A stretch of DNA of 64,000 bases. Source: Flavobacterium foetidum. GTDB taxonomy: Bacteria; Bacteroidota; Bacteroidia; Flavobacteriales; Flavobacteriaceae. This document shows, piece by piece, positions 15,796-24,685 of the stretch. Each line of letters begins with the position of its first letter. Position 1 is the stretch's first letter. The DNA is taken from positions 59,606 to 123,605 of the forward strand of contig NZ_SJTF01000016.1 of assembly GCF_004634245.1 (NCBI RefSeq). The letters run 5' to 3'. The translations under genes were made by a program, and so were the position numbers. The notes below the pieces were generated by a model. It was given only the letters and a program-made list of their open reading frames with translations, was not told the DNA's origin and searched no databases.

Positions 15796-16941
15796 ATGAT
15801 TACAACAGCAAAACGATTAGACACAGTTGAAGAATACTACTTCTCGTCAAAATTAAGAGAAGTTCGTCAGTTGATGTCTGAAGGAAAACCGATCATCAAT
15901 ATGGGAATTGGAAGCCCTGATTTGAGTCCGTCAAAAGCAGTAATTGAAGCAGTCGCTGCGGCAATTCAAGACGAAAATGGGCATGGCTATCAAAGCTATC
16001 AGGGATTGCCAGAAATGAGACAGGCGATGGCGGATTTCTATCGTGATCAGTTTGGTGTTGAAGTGAATCCGAATAACGAGATTTTACCTCTTATGGGTTC
16101 AAAAGAAGGAATTATGCACATTTCGTTAGCATTTTTAAATGAAGGCGATCACGTTTTGATTCCGAATCCGGGTTATCCAACGTATACTTCGGTAACCAAT
16201 TTGGTTCAGGCAGTTCCAGTTTATTATGATTTGAAAGAAGAAAATGGCTGGGAACCGGATTTTGAAGCTCTTGAAAAACTGGATCTTTCGAAAGTAAAAA
16301 TAATGTGGCTGGGTTATCCGCACATGCCGACAGGAGCGAGAGGAAGTTTAGCGTTGTTTGAAAAATTGGTTGCTTTTGCTAAAAAACACAATATCTTATT
16401 GATTAATGACAATCCGTATAGTTTTGTTTTAAATGATAATCCGATGAGTTTATTGCAAGTTGAAGGAGCGAAAGAAGTGGCTTTAGAGTTGAATTCGCTA
16501 AGTAAAACATTCAACATGGCAGGCTGGAGAGTCGGAATGGTTTTAGGGAATCCTGAAATTATTGATGCAGTCCTAAAAGTAAAAAGCAACATGGACAGCG
16601 GTATGTTTTACGGAATTCAGAAAGGCGCTATCGCTGCTTTAAAATGTGATAAATCTTGGTTCGAAGACCAAAACAAAATTTACAGACGCCGCAGAGAATT
16701 AACGGAAAAACTAGCAGAAAAGTTAAACTGTAAAGTATATAAGGAAGGAGTAGGATTGTTTGTTTGGGCAAAACTTCCAGAAGGAATCGAATCAGCAGAG
16801 AAGTTCATTGACGAAATATTATATGAGAAACATATTTTCATCACGCCGGGAACCATTTTTGGAAGCAACGGCGAAGGATATATCAGATTCTCATTGTGTG
16901 TAAAAGAAGAAAAAGTTCAAGAAGCGATTGATCGATTTTAG
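15796..16941 (+). CDS. Class I/II aminotransferase of the aromatic operon
   Basis: A 381-residue PLP enzyme of fold type I. The Schiff-base lysine is K237 in SLSKTFNMAGWRVGM, and NPGYPTY, DNPYSF and IRFSL are conserved cofactor or substrate contacts. Its place between pheA and tyrA suggests it makes phenylalanine and tyrosine from the keto acids, or acts on prephenate. The sequence alone does not settle which. It resembles aspartate/aromatic aminotransferases generally. The gap to tyrA holds two structured repeat elements. Confidence 0.9.
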   Translation: MITTAKRLDTVEEYYFSSKLREVRQLMSEGKPIINMGIGSPDLSPSKAVIEAVAAAIQDENGHGYQSYQGLPEMRQAMADFYRDQFGVEVNPNNEILPLMGSKEGIMHISLAFLNEGDHVLIPNPGYPTYTSVTNLVQAVPVYYDLKEENGWEPDFEALEKLDLSKVKIMWLGYPHMPTGARGSLALFEKLVAFAKKHNILLINDNPYSFVLNDNPMSLLQVEGAKEVALELNSLSKTFNMAGWRVGMVLGNPEIIDAVLKVKSNMDSGMFYGIQKGAIAALKCDKSWFEDQNKIYRRRRELTEKLAEKLNCKVYKEGVGLFVWAKLPEGIESAEKFIDEILYEKHIFITPGTIFGSNGEGYIRFSLCVKEEKVQEAIDRF

Positions 16942-16973
16942 TATTAAGACTGTAGAATTAAGTATTAAGATTT

Positions 16974-17056
16974 CCTGCAAGGTTTCCAAAACCTTGTAGG
17001 TATAAGACTGAAGGTCTTAATAATATAAACCTACAAGGTTTTGGAAACCTTGCAGG
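16974..17056. repeat. Perfect 28-base inverted repeat inside the aromatic operon
   Basis: The arms at 16974-17001 and 17029-17056 are exact reverse complements, opening CCTGCAAGGTTTCCAAAACC. The 27-base loop holds its own small hairpin (AAGAC/GTCTT). As RNA this would be a very stable stem between the aminotransferase and tyrA coding regions. There is no T-run after it, so it is not a standard terminator. It is probably a REP-type dispersed element and may affect mRNA stability. Confidence 0.85.
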
Positions 17057-17081
17057 AGACATAAAAGGTCTTGAAAAACGA

Positions 17082-17166
17082 GAAGCCCTAGCCCTGATAG
17101 AAGTGGAAATCCTTTTGCGCTGGGGTTCGGCGGAAAAGATTGAAACGGATAGCAGGAAACAGCTTC
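17082..17166 (+). ncRNA. Structured repeat resembling the Flavo-1 RNA motif, copy 1
   Basis: GAAGC (17082) pairs with GCTTC (17162-17166) and closes a structure whose central hairpin is CCTTTTGCGCTG, GGGTT loop, CGGCGGAAAAG (17111-17138). Flanking words GCCCTGATAGAAG and ATAGCAGGAAACAGC match a repeat common in flavobacterial genomes. A well-preserved relative is at 49911-50020. The identification with Flavo-1 is from memory of its general form and needs a covariance-model search. It ends 15 bases before the tyrA ATG. Confidence 0.5.
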
Positions 17167-17180
17167 AAATAAAAAGAAAT

Positions 17181-18041
17181 ATGAAAGTATACGTAATAGG
17201 AATAGGATTAATTGGCGGTTCGATGGTGTTAGACATCAAAGGACGTTATCCTGATGCGACTATTTTAGGAATCGATAGCAACGAACAGCATTTGCAGCAG
17301 GCAATTGATTTGGGAGTTATTGACGAAGCGGGAAGTTTTGAGGATCTTCAAAAAGCCGATTTTGTAATTGTTTCGGTTCCCGTAGATGTAGCGCTGACGG
17401 TTTTACCTAAAGTTTTGGACGCAGTCGGAGATAAAACAATTGTTTTTGAAGTAGGTTCGACGAAAAAGCCAATTTGTGAAGCAGTTGCGAGTCACCCGAA
17501 AAGAAGAAATTTTATTGCTACGCACCCAATTGCTGGAACAGAGTTTTCGGGACCATCGGCAGCAATTAGAGGTTTGTTTCAAGGAAAAACAAACATTATC
17601 TGCGAAGTCGAAAAGACCGCATTTAAATTACAAGAAAAAGCATTGAATCTTTTCAGTTCAATTGGAATGAGAATTCGATATATGGATCCCGTTTCGCACG
17701 ACAAACACATTGCTTACGTTTCGCATTTATCGCACATCAGTTCGTTTATGCTTGGGAAAACAGTAATGAATAAAGAAAAAGACGAACAGGATATTTTTGA
17801 TATGGCGGGAAGTGGATTTGAAAGCACTGTTCGTTTAGCCAAAAGTTCGCCAGCAATGTGGACACCGATTTTTAAGCAGAATAAAGAATACGTTCTAGAA
17901 ACATTAGAAGCTTATATTGCAAATCTCAGTCGATTTAGAGATTTGCTGAAAGAAGAAGATTATAACGCCATTTTTGAAGAAATGGAAAGCACAAATAAAA
18001 TAAAAGAAATACTAAACGGATTAACAACAACTAAAAAGTAA
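17181..18041 (+). CDS. tyrA: Prephenate dehydrogenase
   Basis: A 286-residue NAD(P)-dependent enzyme that oxidatively decarboxylates prephenate to 4-hydroxyphenylpyruvate for tyrosine. The Rossmann motif VIGIGLIGGSM opens the protein. THPIAGTEFSGP and HDKHIAYVSHLSHISSF contain the catalytic histidines of the TyrA family. The ATG at 17181 is chosen because translation from the in-frame GTG at 17103 would run through a structured repeat element and add 26 residues with no family likeness. The next gene follows after 12 bases. Confidence 0.94.
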   Translation: MKVYVIGIGLIGGSMVLDIKGRYPDATILGIDSNEQHLQQAIDLGVIDEAGSFEDLQKADFVIVSVPVDVALTVLPKVLDAVGDKTIVFEVGSTKKPICEAVASHPKRRNFIATHPIAGTEFSGPSAAIRGLFQGKTNIICEVEKTAFKLQEKALNLFSSIGMRIRYMDPVSHDKHIAYVSHLSHISSFMLGKTVMNKEKDEQDIFDMAGSGFESTVRLAKSSPAMWTPIFKQNKEYVLETLEAYIANLSRFRDLLKEEDYNAIFEEMESTNKIKEILNGLTTTKK

Positions 18042-18053
18042 ATTAGAATAAAG

Positions 18054-19136
18054 ATGGAAAATAAGAAAGAAATGAGAAAGTGGTTAGAAGATTTCAATTT
18101 AAATCACCCACTTGTGATAGCTGGACCTTGTAGTGCAGAAACTGAAGATCAAGTTTTGAAAATCGCTCACGAATTAAAAGATTCAAAAGTAAGTGTTTTC
18201 AGAGCTGGAATCTGGAAACCAAGAACTCGTCCAGGAGGATTTGAGGGTATTGGAGAAATTGGATTAAAATGGTTACAAAAAGCAAAAGCTGAAACTGGTT
18301 TATTAATGGGAACTGAGGTTGCGACTGCAGCGCACTGTAAACTAGCTTTAGAATATGATATCGACGTTTTATGGGTTGGAGCACGTACAACGGCAAACCC
18401 TTTCGCAGTTCAGGAAATTGCTGATACTTTAAAAGGAACAGATAAAATTGTTTTGGTTAAAAACCCTGTAAACCCAGATTTAGCTTTATGGTTAGGTGGT
18501 GTTGAGCGTTTACATATGGCTGGAATCGAGAAATTAGGAGTTATCCACAGAGGTTTCTCAACTTACGAAAAAACAAAATACAGAAACATTCCAGAGTGGC
18601 AGATTGCTATCGAATTACAAAATAAATTCCCTGATTTACCATTAATCATTGATCCATCTCACATAACTGGAGATCGTAAAATGATTTTCGAAGTAACGCA
18701 AGAAGCTTTAGATTTGAACTACGATGGTATGATCATCGAGACGCACATCGATCCAGACAATGCTTGGTCTGATGCTGCACAGCAAGTTACTCCAGATGCT
18801 TTGAAGCAAATCATTAAAGATTTGACGATCAGAAAAACGGATGATACTACAGACGAGTACAGCCAAAAAATGAAAAAACTAAGAGCTAACATCGATGTTT
18901 TGGATGCTAACTTATTAGAATTGTTAGGAAAACGTATGAAAGTGGCTGACGAAATTGGTCAGGTGAAAAAAGACGCTAACGTTGCGATTCTTCAAAACAA
19001 CCGTTGGAACGAAATCTTAGGAAAAATGATTTTGGAAGGAGAGAAAAAAGGTCTTACTGAAGAATTCGTTTTAAGAATGTTCAAAGCAATTCACCAAGAA
19101 AGTATTGGTCACCAAGAGAAAATTTTCAATGCATAA
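18054..19136 (+). CDS. aroF: Bifunctional DAHP synthase / chorismate mutase
   Basis: A 360-residue fusion. Residues 1-255 form a type I-beta DAHP synthase, the first step of the shikimate pathway (VIAGPCSAE, FRAGIWKPRTRPGGFEG, PLIIDPSHITGDR). Residues about 275-360 form an AroQ-type all-helical chorismate mutase (LRANIDVLDANLLELLGKRMKVADEIGQ, with the KK and QNNRW segments). In this family the mutase domain often mediates feedback control of the synthase by prephenate or chorismate. It is the last gene of the operon and is followed by a repeat-flanked terminator. Confidence 0.95.
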   Translation: MENKKEMRKWLEDFNLNHPLVIAGPCSAETEDQVLKIAHELKDSKVSVFRAGIWKPRTRPGGFEGIGEIGLKWLQKAKAETGLLMGTEVATAAHCKLALEYDIDVLWVGARTTANPFAVQEIADTLKGTDKIVLVKNPVNPDLALWLGGVERLHMAGIEKLGVIHRGFSTYEKTKYRNIPEWQIAIELQNKFPDLPLIIDPSHITGDRKMIFEVTQEALDLNYDGMIIETHIDPDNAWSDAAQQVTPDALKQIIKDLTIRKTDDTTDEYSQKMKKLRANIDVLDANLLELLGKRMKVADEIGQVKKDANVAILQNNRWNEILGKMILEGEKKGLTEEFVLRMFKAIHQESIGHQEKIFNA

Positions 19137-19145
19137 TTTTCTTTA

Positions 19146-19420
19146 AACCATATAAGTGATATAAGATAATTAAGTTTTTGCTAAACTTTGGCCTTGAATT
19201 TCTTATAGCATTAATTGAAAATAGATTGTTTTTTTAAAATCCCTATTACTTCGAAAAGAAGTGGTGGGGATTTTTGTTTTAATTATAGCCAAAGGTTTCA
19301 ACGTTGAGAACGCAATCCATATTCCATTTTTAAGCATTTAATTCTAATCTCTGTTTCAGGTTTAAGCCTTAGGCTATGTTTAACACAGAACTAAAATTTC
19401 CTTATATCGTTTATATGGTT
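19146..19420. repeat. AAACCATATAAGT inverted repeat, copy 2
   Basis: Arms AACCATATAAGTGATATAAG (19146-19165) and CTTATATCGTTTATATGGTT (19401-19420) match at 18 of 20 positions and lie 10 bases after the DAHP synthase stop. They enclose a terminator at 19237-19275 and a second weak pair around 19290-19375 (GCCAAAGGTTTCAA against GTTTAAGCCTTAGGC). The 358-base gap holds no ORF of interest. Confidence 0.75.
19237..19275 (+). terminator. Terminator of the aromatic operon
   Basis: AAATCCC pairs with GGGATTT around an inner ACTTC-GAAAA-GAAGT hairpin, followed by a run of T. It sits inside the AAACCATATAAGT element. Confidence 0.75.
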
Positions 19421-19494
19421 ATTTTTTTACTCCTTCCCAACCTTTTGAAACTTTTTGTTCTCTATATCATTATACAACTTTAAAAATCTATGCC

Positions 19495-22400
19495 ATGAAA
19501 CCAAAATTGCTTTCACCAATGACATTATTTTCTCAAACAAGTTTCAAATTACTTCTTTGTTTCATGCTTTCTTTTGGGACTAAGGTTTTTGCTCAAAGTC
19601 CCGAACTCACAGTTAAAGGAGATGATGCCGAGAAAGTGCGAGTGAGCCAATTAAAAGTACATGTAAAAGTTGTTGGTAATATAGCTTATACGACGGCAGA
19701 AATGCATTTTTTCAATTCTGGAAATCGTCAGATGGAAGCAGAACTAATTTTTCCGTTACCAGAAAATGTTTCGGTTTCAAGATACGCAATTGACATTAAC
19801 GGCAAATTGAGAGAAGCCGTTCCTGTAAACAAAAACAAAGGGAAACAAGTTTTTGAAGCTATCGAACACCGTCGAGTGGATCCAGGTTTATTGGAAAAAG
19901 TAGACGGGAATAATTTTAAAACGAGAATTTATCCGTTAATGCCAAACGGAGAACGAATTGTAGTGATTGGTTATGAAGAAGAGCTTTCGGCATCAGACAA
20001 AGATAATTTGGGGTATCAGTTTTTGAGCCGTTATCCTAAAAAGCTGGATAAGTTTGAGATTAATGTTTCGGTTTTGGGAGCGGCTGCACAACCGGCGGTA
20101 ACTGGAGATTCTGAAAAAGAAATTGTTTTTTCTAAATGGAATCAGTCTTTTGAGGCCTCTATGAAAAAAGAAAATTACCAGCCTTCTGAAAAACTGCTTT
20201 TTAAGATTCCGATTCAGCAAAATATTCCGAGTATTGTAATGCAGAATGTTGGCGGACAATATTACTTCTACGGAAATGCTTTTGTGGATGGTGCGAATAT
20301 GCCAAAGAAAACACCTAACTCAATCGGATTGATTTGGGATAATTCCTTGAGTTGTAAAAATCGGGATTTAAAAAAAGAATTGAACTTGCTTGAAGCTTAT
20401 TTTCAAAAGATAAAAAACACAAAAGTGACATTGTATTTTCTAAATTATACTTTCGAAAAACAGAAAGAATTTGTGATTTCTAATGGAAACTGGTCTGAGT
20501 TAAAAAACGCTTTAGAAAAAACAAAATACGATGGAGGTACTCGTTTTTCACAAATCAATTTTGAAAATCAGAATGAATATTTATTCTTTTCTGACGGATT
20601 ATCTTCGTTGAGTGAAAATGTCCTCCCAAAAACTAAAAAGCCTGTTTACGCAATTACATCTTCAGTCTCTGCTGATTTTGCTTTTCTGAATTACGCAACA
20701 ATGCAAACTGGAGGAAATTTAATCAATCTAAATCAGATAAATTCTGAAACGGCTTTAGACAAATTGACGAATGTTAGTTTGAAGTTTTTGGGCATTCAAG
20801 AGAATCTTACTGTTACAGATTTGTTTCCGATGGCAGGAACTACAGTTTCAGGAAGTTTTAGTTTTTCTGGAATTTCCTTAAATCCAGAGAATGAAATTAC
20901 ACTGCTTTTTGGGTACGGGAATAAAGCTGTTTTAGAAAGAAAAATAGTTTTAGATGCGACAGTTCAAAACACGGCGGATATTAATGTAGAAAAACTTTGG
21001 GCACAAAAAAAGATAGCCAATCTTGAATTGCAGTACACAAAAAATGCAGATGAAATTGAACTTTTAGGAAAAAAATTCGGAATCGTGACCAAAAACACTT
21101 CGCTGATTGTTTTGGAAGACATTCGTGATTATATTTCGTATGATATTGTACCGCCGGCCGAACTTCGCGCCGAATTTGACCGCATTAAAAAACAGGAACA
21201 AGAGAGCCGACTTGCACAGCAGAAAAACAACTGGCAAAATATTGAGCATTATTTTAATGAATTAGACAGCTGGTGGACACAAAATATAAAATATGTAAAG
21301 CCAAAAGCTGTTACATCTAACATTGAAAATTCGAGAAGATCTAATAGTAATGCTACTAGTACAACTTTGCAAAGAAGTACAAATGTGAGAGAAGGTTTTG
21401 TTTCGGGAATTGTAGAGGATTCTCAAGGAATTGCTTTGCCTGGAGCTACCGTTGTTGTAAGAGGACAAAGACAAGGAGTTAGTACCGATTTTGATGGGAA
21501 ATTTACCATTCAGGCTCCTGAAAACAGCGAACTTGTTGTTTCCTTTGTTGGTACAGAACCTGCTCGGTTTAATGTACGTAGAAACAACCTGGTTAGAGTC
21601 GTATTACGAGAACAGAATGCGCAGCTTGCAGAAGTGGTTGTTTCGAGTCCAAGAACAAGTAGAGCTGATCCAGATGCGGTTTTAACTGTTGATGAACCCG
21701 TTGCTCGCGCAAGAGCTGTTGAAGAAAGAGAGGAGAATAATAAAAGAATGGAAAAATCTTCTAAATTGGAAGAAGTTGTGGTAACGGCCTATGCAGCAAC
21801 TGTTAAGAGAAAAAGCGTTACTGGTAGCATTCAAACCGTTTCGGCTAAGGATATTTCAGAAAATGAAGATATTTCGCAAGTTTTGGCAAATAAAGTTTCG
21901 GGAGTTGCTGTTAATAATGGAGAAGTTGCTAGTAGTGAAATGAGACAAGATACTTTAAATATAACTGAAGGATATGTGAATGATAATATTTCCGAAAACG
22001 AAACCAAAACTTGGAATCCGGATCGATTGTATTTAAAAGCTTTGGCATCGGCACCAAAAGAAAAGCAGTATGATTTGTATTTTGAACTTCGAAAATCAAA
22101 CGAAAGAAATCCTAGTTTCTATTTTGATGTGGCCCATTTTTTCTACAATCAAGGCGATGTTAAAAAAGCATTGCTGATTATCAGTAATATTGCCGATTTA
22201 GGTTTAGAGAATCATCAGCTTTATAAAACCTTGACGTATACTTTACGACAATGGAAATCTTATAATGATGCAGTTTTTACAGCAGAACAAGTAGCAAAAT
22301 GGAGAGCTCATGAACCGCAGAGTTTAAGAGATTATGCTTTGGCGCTTGAAGATGCCCAAAAATATCAGGAGGCATTCGACCAATTGATAAAATCGCTTGA

Positions 22401-22899
22401 AGTAAATTATTACGGCGAAATGAATGGACAATATCAAGGAGTAGAAGATATTATTCTGATGGATATCAATCGATTAGTTTCGGAACATTCTGAAATAAAA
22501 ACAACCAAGCTCGATAAAAAATACCTTTCGAAATTGCCTGTTGATGTTAGAATTATCATGAACTGGAATTTAATGGATGTAGATTTAGATTTACATGTTA
22601 TTGAGCCAACTGGCGAAGAGTGTTACTATGCTCACAAGACAACAGAGGCAGGCGCAAGATTTTCAAAAGATTTTACGCAAGGTTACGGACCAGAGCAATA
22701 TTTAATTCGAAATGCTAGAAAAGGTAAATATCAAATCAAGACCAATTATTTTGGCGAAAGCGAATTGACAGAAAACGGCCCAGCAACAGTAATGGTTGAA
22801 ATTTATACTACAAAAGCAGGAAAAGTTTCGAGAACTCTAAGAACAATTCAGTTAGGAAAAGTAAAAGAGAATGAAATTTTAGCCGAAATAACCTGGTAA
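19495..22899 (+). CDS. Large VIT-domain protein with SusC-like segments and DUF2135-like C-terminus
   Basis: A 1134-residue exported protein (signal peptide ending FAQ near residue 34). Residues about 35-160 form a VIT domain (GNIAYTTAEMHFFN, LPENVSVSRYAI); a degenerate von Willebrand A-like region follows to about 480. Residues 632-710 form a carboxypeptidase-regulatory-like beta domain (VSGIVEDSQGIALPGATVVV). Two TonB-box-like motifs follow, EVVVSS (713-718) and EVVVTA (760-765), then a stretch like the start of a SusC plug (SVTGSIQTVSAKDIS), but no barrel. Helical repeats lie at about 845-970 and a DUF2135-like domain (DVDLDLHVIEPTGEECYYAH) ends it. Residues 725-736 repeat exactly a motif of the TonB encoded at 55593. 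Confidence 0.85.
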   Translation: MKPKLLSPMTLFSQTSFKLLLCFMLSFGTKVFAQSPELTVKGDDAEKVRVSQLKVHVKVVGNIAYTTAEMHFFNSGNRQMEAELIFPLPENVSVSRYAIDINGKLREAVPVNKNKGKQVFEAIEHRRVDPGLLEKVDGNNFKTRIYPLMPNGERIVVIGYEEELSASDKDNLGYQFLSRYPKKLDKFEINVSVLGAAAQPAVTGDSEKEIVFSKWNQSFEASMKKENYQPSEKLLFKIPIQQNIPSIVMQNVGGQYYFYGNAFVDGANMPKKTPNSIGLIWDNSLSCKNRDLKKELNLLEAYFQKIKNTKVTLYFLNYTFEKQKEFVISNGNWSELKNALEKTKYDGGTRFSQINFENQNEYLFFSDGLSSLSENVLPKTKKPVYAITSSVSADFAFLNYATMQTGGNLINLNQINSETALDKLTNVSLKFLGIQENLTVTDLFPMAGTTVSGSFSFSGISLNPENEITLLFGYGNKAVLERKIVLDATVQNTADINVEKLWAQKKIANLELQYTKNADEIELLGKKFGIVTKNTSLIVLEDIRDYISYDIVPPAELRAEFDRIKKQEQESRLAQQKNNWQNIEHYFNELDSWWTQNIKYVKPKAVTSNIENSRRSNSNATSTTLQRSTNVREGFVSGIVEDSQGIALPGATVVVRGQRQGVSTDFDGKFTIQAPENSELVVSFVGTEPARFNVRRNNLVRVVLREQNAQLAEVVVSSPRTSRADPDAVLTVDEPVARARAVEEREENNKRMEKSSKLEEVVVTAYAATVKRKSVTGSIQTVSAKDISENEDISQVLANKVSGVAVNNGEVASSEMRQDTLNITEGYVNDNISENETKTWNPDRLYLKALASAPKEKQYDLYFELRKSNERNPSFYFDVAHFFYNQGDVKKALLIISNIADLGLENHQLYKTLTYTLRQWKSYNDAVFTAEQVAKWRAHEPQSLRDYALALEDAQKYQEAFDQLIKSLEVNYYGEMNGQYQGVEDIILMDINRLVSEHSEIKTTKLDKKYLSKLPVDVRIIMNWNLMDVDLDLHVIEPTGEECYYAHKTTEAGARFSKDFTQGYGPEQYLIRNARKGKYQIKTNYFGESELTENGPATVMVEIYTTKAGKVSRTLRTIQLGKVKENEILAEITW

Positions 22900-22942
22900 A
22901 GTCTGTAAAGTAAAGATACTGTTTTCAAATTTAAAAGGCGAA

Positions 22943-22975
22943 ATTGCGTTGTTCAATTCAAAAAACGTAATTTTG
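22943..22975 (+). promoter_or_regulatory. Probable promoter of rsgA
   Basis: ATTG (22943-22946), 21 bases, then a perfect -7 box TAATTTTG (22968-22975), ending about 60 bases before the rsgA start. A GCGAAATTGCG/CGTAATTTTGCC inverted pair overlaps it. Confidence 0.5.
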
Positions 22976-23037
22976 CCTTTTAAAATTTTTAGTTTTAAGA
23001 GCAATCTGAAATCTAAAATCAACAATCTAAAATTTGA

Positions 23038-24015
23038 ATGACAGGAACCGTTTATAAATCTACAGGAAGCTGGTACACCGTAAAATCTGAAAACGGAGAT
23101 TTTGTGGAATGCCGTATGAAGGGAAAATTCAGAATAAAAGGTATCAAAAGTACCAATCCTATTGCTGTAGGCGATATTGTAGATTATGAATTGGAGCAGA
23201 CTTCTGATACTGTTACCGGAATGATTCATAACATTCACGAAAGAAAAAACTATATTGTTCGTAAATCGGTTAACTTGTCTAAGCAGATTCATATTATTGC
23301 TTCGAATATTGATCAGGTTTTTTTGTTGATTACAATAGATAATCCGCCAACTACTACCAGTTTTATAGACCGTTTTTTGGTTACTGCCGAAGCTTACGGA
23401 ATTGAAGCTGTTCTGGTTTTTAATAAGATTGATACTTTAAATGATCAGACTTTAGACGATCAGCTTTATCTACAACACATTTACTCTGAAATTGGGTATA
23501 AATGTCTTCGAATTTCATCAACAGAAAATAAAGGAATTGACAAGTTAAAGGAAATGATGATTGGTAAAGTCAGTATGTTTTCTGGACACTCGGGTGTTGG
23601 AAAATCAACTTTAGTAAATGCGTTAGAGCCCAGCCTTCATTTAAAAACTTCGGTGATTTCAGAACAAAGCAAACAAGGGCAACATACTACTACTTTTGCC
23701 GAAATGTACGATTTGTCTTTTGATGCGCGAATTATTGATACGCCTGGAATCAAAGGTTTCGGAATCGTCGATATGGAACCATCAGAAATCAGTCATTATT
23801 TTCCGGAATTTTTCAGACTTCAGGATCAGTGCAAGTTTAATAATTGCTTGCATAAGGAAGAGCCGCATTGCGCCATTAAAGCCGCTTTAGAAAAAGACGA
23901 AATCGCTTGGTCTCGTTACAACAGTTACCTTAAAATCCTCGAAGGTGATGACGAGCATTACCGTACTGACATTTATGGTGAAGATCGTGCGGCGAGTGAT
24001 GAAACGAGAAAGTAA
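23038..24015 (+). CDS. rsgA: Ribosome small-subunit-dependent GTPase
   Basis: A 325-residue circularly permuted GTPase that acts in late maturation of the 30S subunit. An N-terminal OB-fold (residues 1-70) is followed by the G4 motif FNKID, then G1 GHSGVGKSTLVN, a switch region QHTTTFAEMY and G3 DTPGIKGFG, in the permuted order that defines the family. A C-terminal zinc finger shows C-x5-C-x-H-x5-C (CKFNNCLHKEEPHC). Family identity is clear. It may be cotranscribed with dtd 155 bases downstream. Confidence 0.96.
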   Translation: MTGTVYKSTGSWYTVKSENGDFVECRMKGKFRIKGIKSTNPIAVGDIVDYELEQTSDTVTGMIHNIHERKNYIVRKSVNLSKQIHIIASNIDQVFLLITIDNPPTTTSFIDRFLVTAEAYGIEAVLVFNKIDTLNDQTLDDQLYLQHIYSEIGYKCLRISSTENKGIDKLKEMMIGKVSMFSGHSGVGKSTLVNALEPSLHLKTSVISEQSKQGQHTTTFAEMYDLSFDARIIDTPGIKGFGIVDMEPSEISHYFPEFFRLQDQCKFNNCLHKEEPHCAIKAALEKDEIAWSRYNSYLKILEGDDEHYRTDIYGEDRAASDETRK

Positions 24016-24070
24016 AAAAATCCAATTTGAAAAATCCAAATTCCAAGTGAAAAATGGAACGTTTTATTTG

Positions 24071-24093
24071 TAGAGATGAACTGCAGTGCATCT
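24071..24093. repeat. Small decayed palindrome between rsgA and dtd
   Basis: TAGAGATG and GCATCTA flank AACTGCAGT, resembling the TAGAGACGCAC...GTGCGTCTA repeats seen between genes in Bacteroidota. It has no T-run. Low confidence. Confidence 0.35.
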
Positions 24094-24170
24094 AACAAAA
24101 AGAATTTAAATCTGTTTAATCCTTGTAATCTGTGGCTAATTAATTATGCTGCATTTAGATCAAAATAAAA

Positions 24171-24623
24171 ATGAAAGTAGTTATCCAAAGAGTTTCAGAA
24201 GCATCTGTAACAGTTGAAGGCCAAAAAACAGCCGACATTAAAAAAGGTTTATTGGTTTTAGTTGGAATTGAAGATGCCGATACTCAGGAAGATATTGATT
24301 GGCTCGTCGGTAAAATCATTAAGATGAGAATTTTTGGAGACGAAAACGATGTTATGAACTGCTCGGTTCAAGATGTAGATGGCGATATAATTGTAGTAAG
24401 TCAGTTTACACTCCACGCTTCGACTAAAAAAGGAAACCGTCCTTCTTACATAAAAGCGGCCAAACCTGATTTTGCCATTCCGATGTATGAGAACTTTGTA
24501 AAGACGCTGGAAAATGAATTTCAGAAGAAAGTACAGACCGGAATTTTTGGTGCCGATATGAAAGTCAGCCTATTAAACGACGGTCCTGTAACGATTCTGA
24601 TAGACAGCAAAAATAAAGAGTAA
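24171..24623 (+). CDS. dtd: D-aminoacyl-tRNA deacylase
   Basis: A 150-residue enzyme that hydrolyses D-amino acids (and glycine from mischarged tRNA-Ala) from tRNA. The family motifs SQFTLHAST and the Gly-cis-Pro loop in NDGPVTILID are both present, and the length is typical. It lies after rsgA on the same strand. Both belong to translation quality control or ribosome assembly, though a shared transcript is only inferred. Confidence 0.95.
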   Translation: MKVVIQRVSEASVTVEGQKTADIKKGLLVLVGIEDADTQEDIDWLVGKIIKMRIFGDENDVMNCSVQDVDGDIIVVSQFTLHASTKKGNRPSYIKAAKPDFAIPMYENFVKTLENEFQKKVQTGIFGADMKVSLLNDGPVTILIDSKNKE

Positions 24624-24635
24624 ATAAAATAAACA

Positions 24636-24669
24636 TTTGTTAAGAATTTCTAAAAATAATATATATTTG
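24636..24669 (+). promoter_or_regulatory. Promoter of the first DUF3857 gene
   Basis: TTTG (24636-24639), 22 bases, then TATATTTG (24662-24669). The predicted start near 24676 leaves a leader of about 10 bases before the ATG at 24686. Confidence 0.6.
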
Positions 24670-24685
24670 GAGAAATTACTTACTA

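Noticed and set aside
17103..17180. In-frame GTG extension of tyrA by 26 residues
   Set aside because: The added stretch is a translation of the Flavo-1-like structured repeat and has no likeness to TyrA N-termini; the Rossmann motif starts right after the ATG at 17181.
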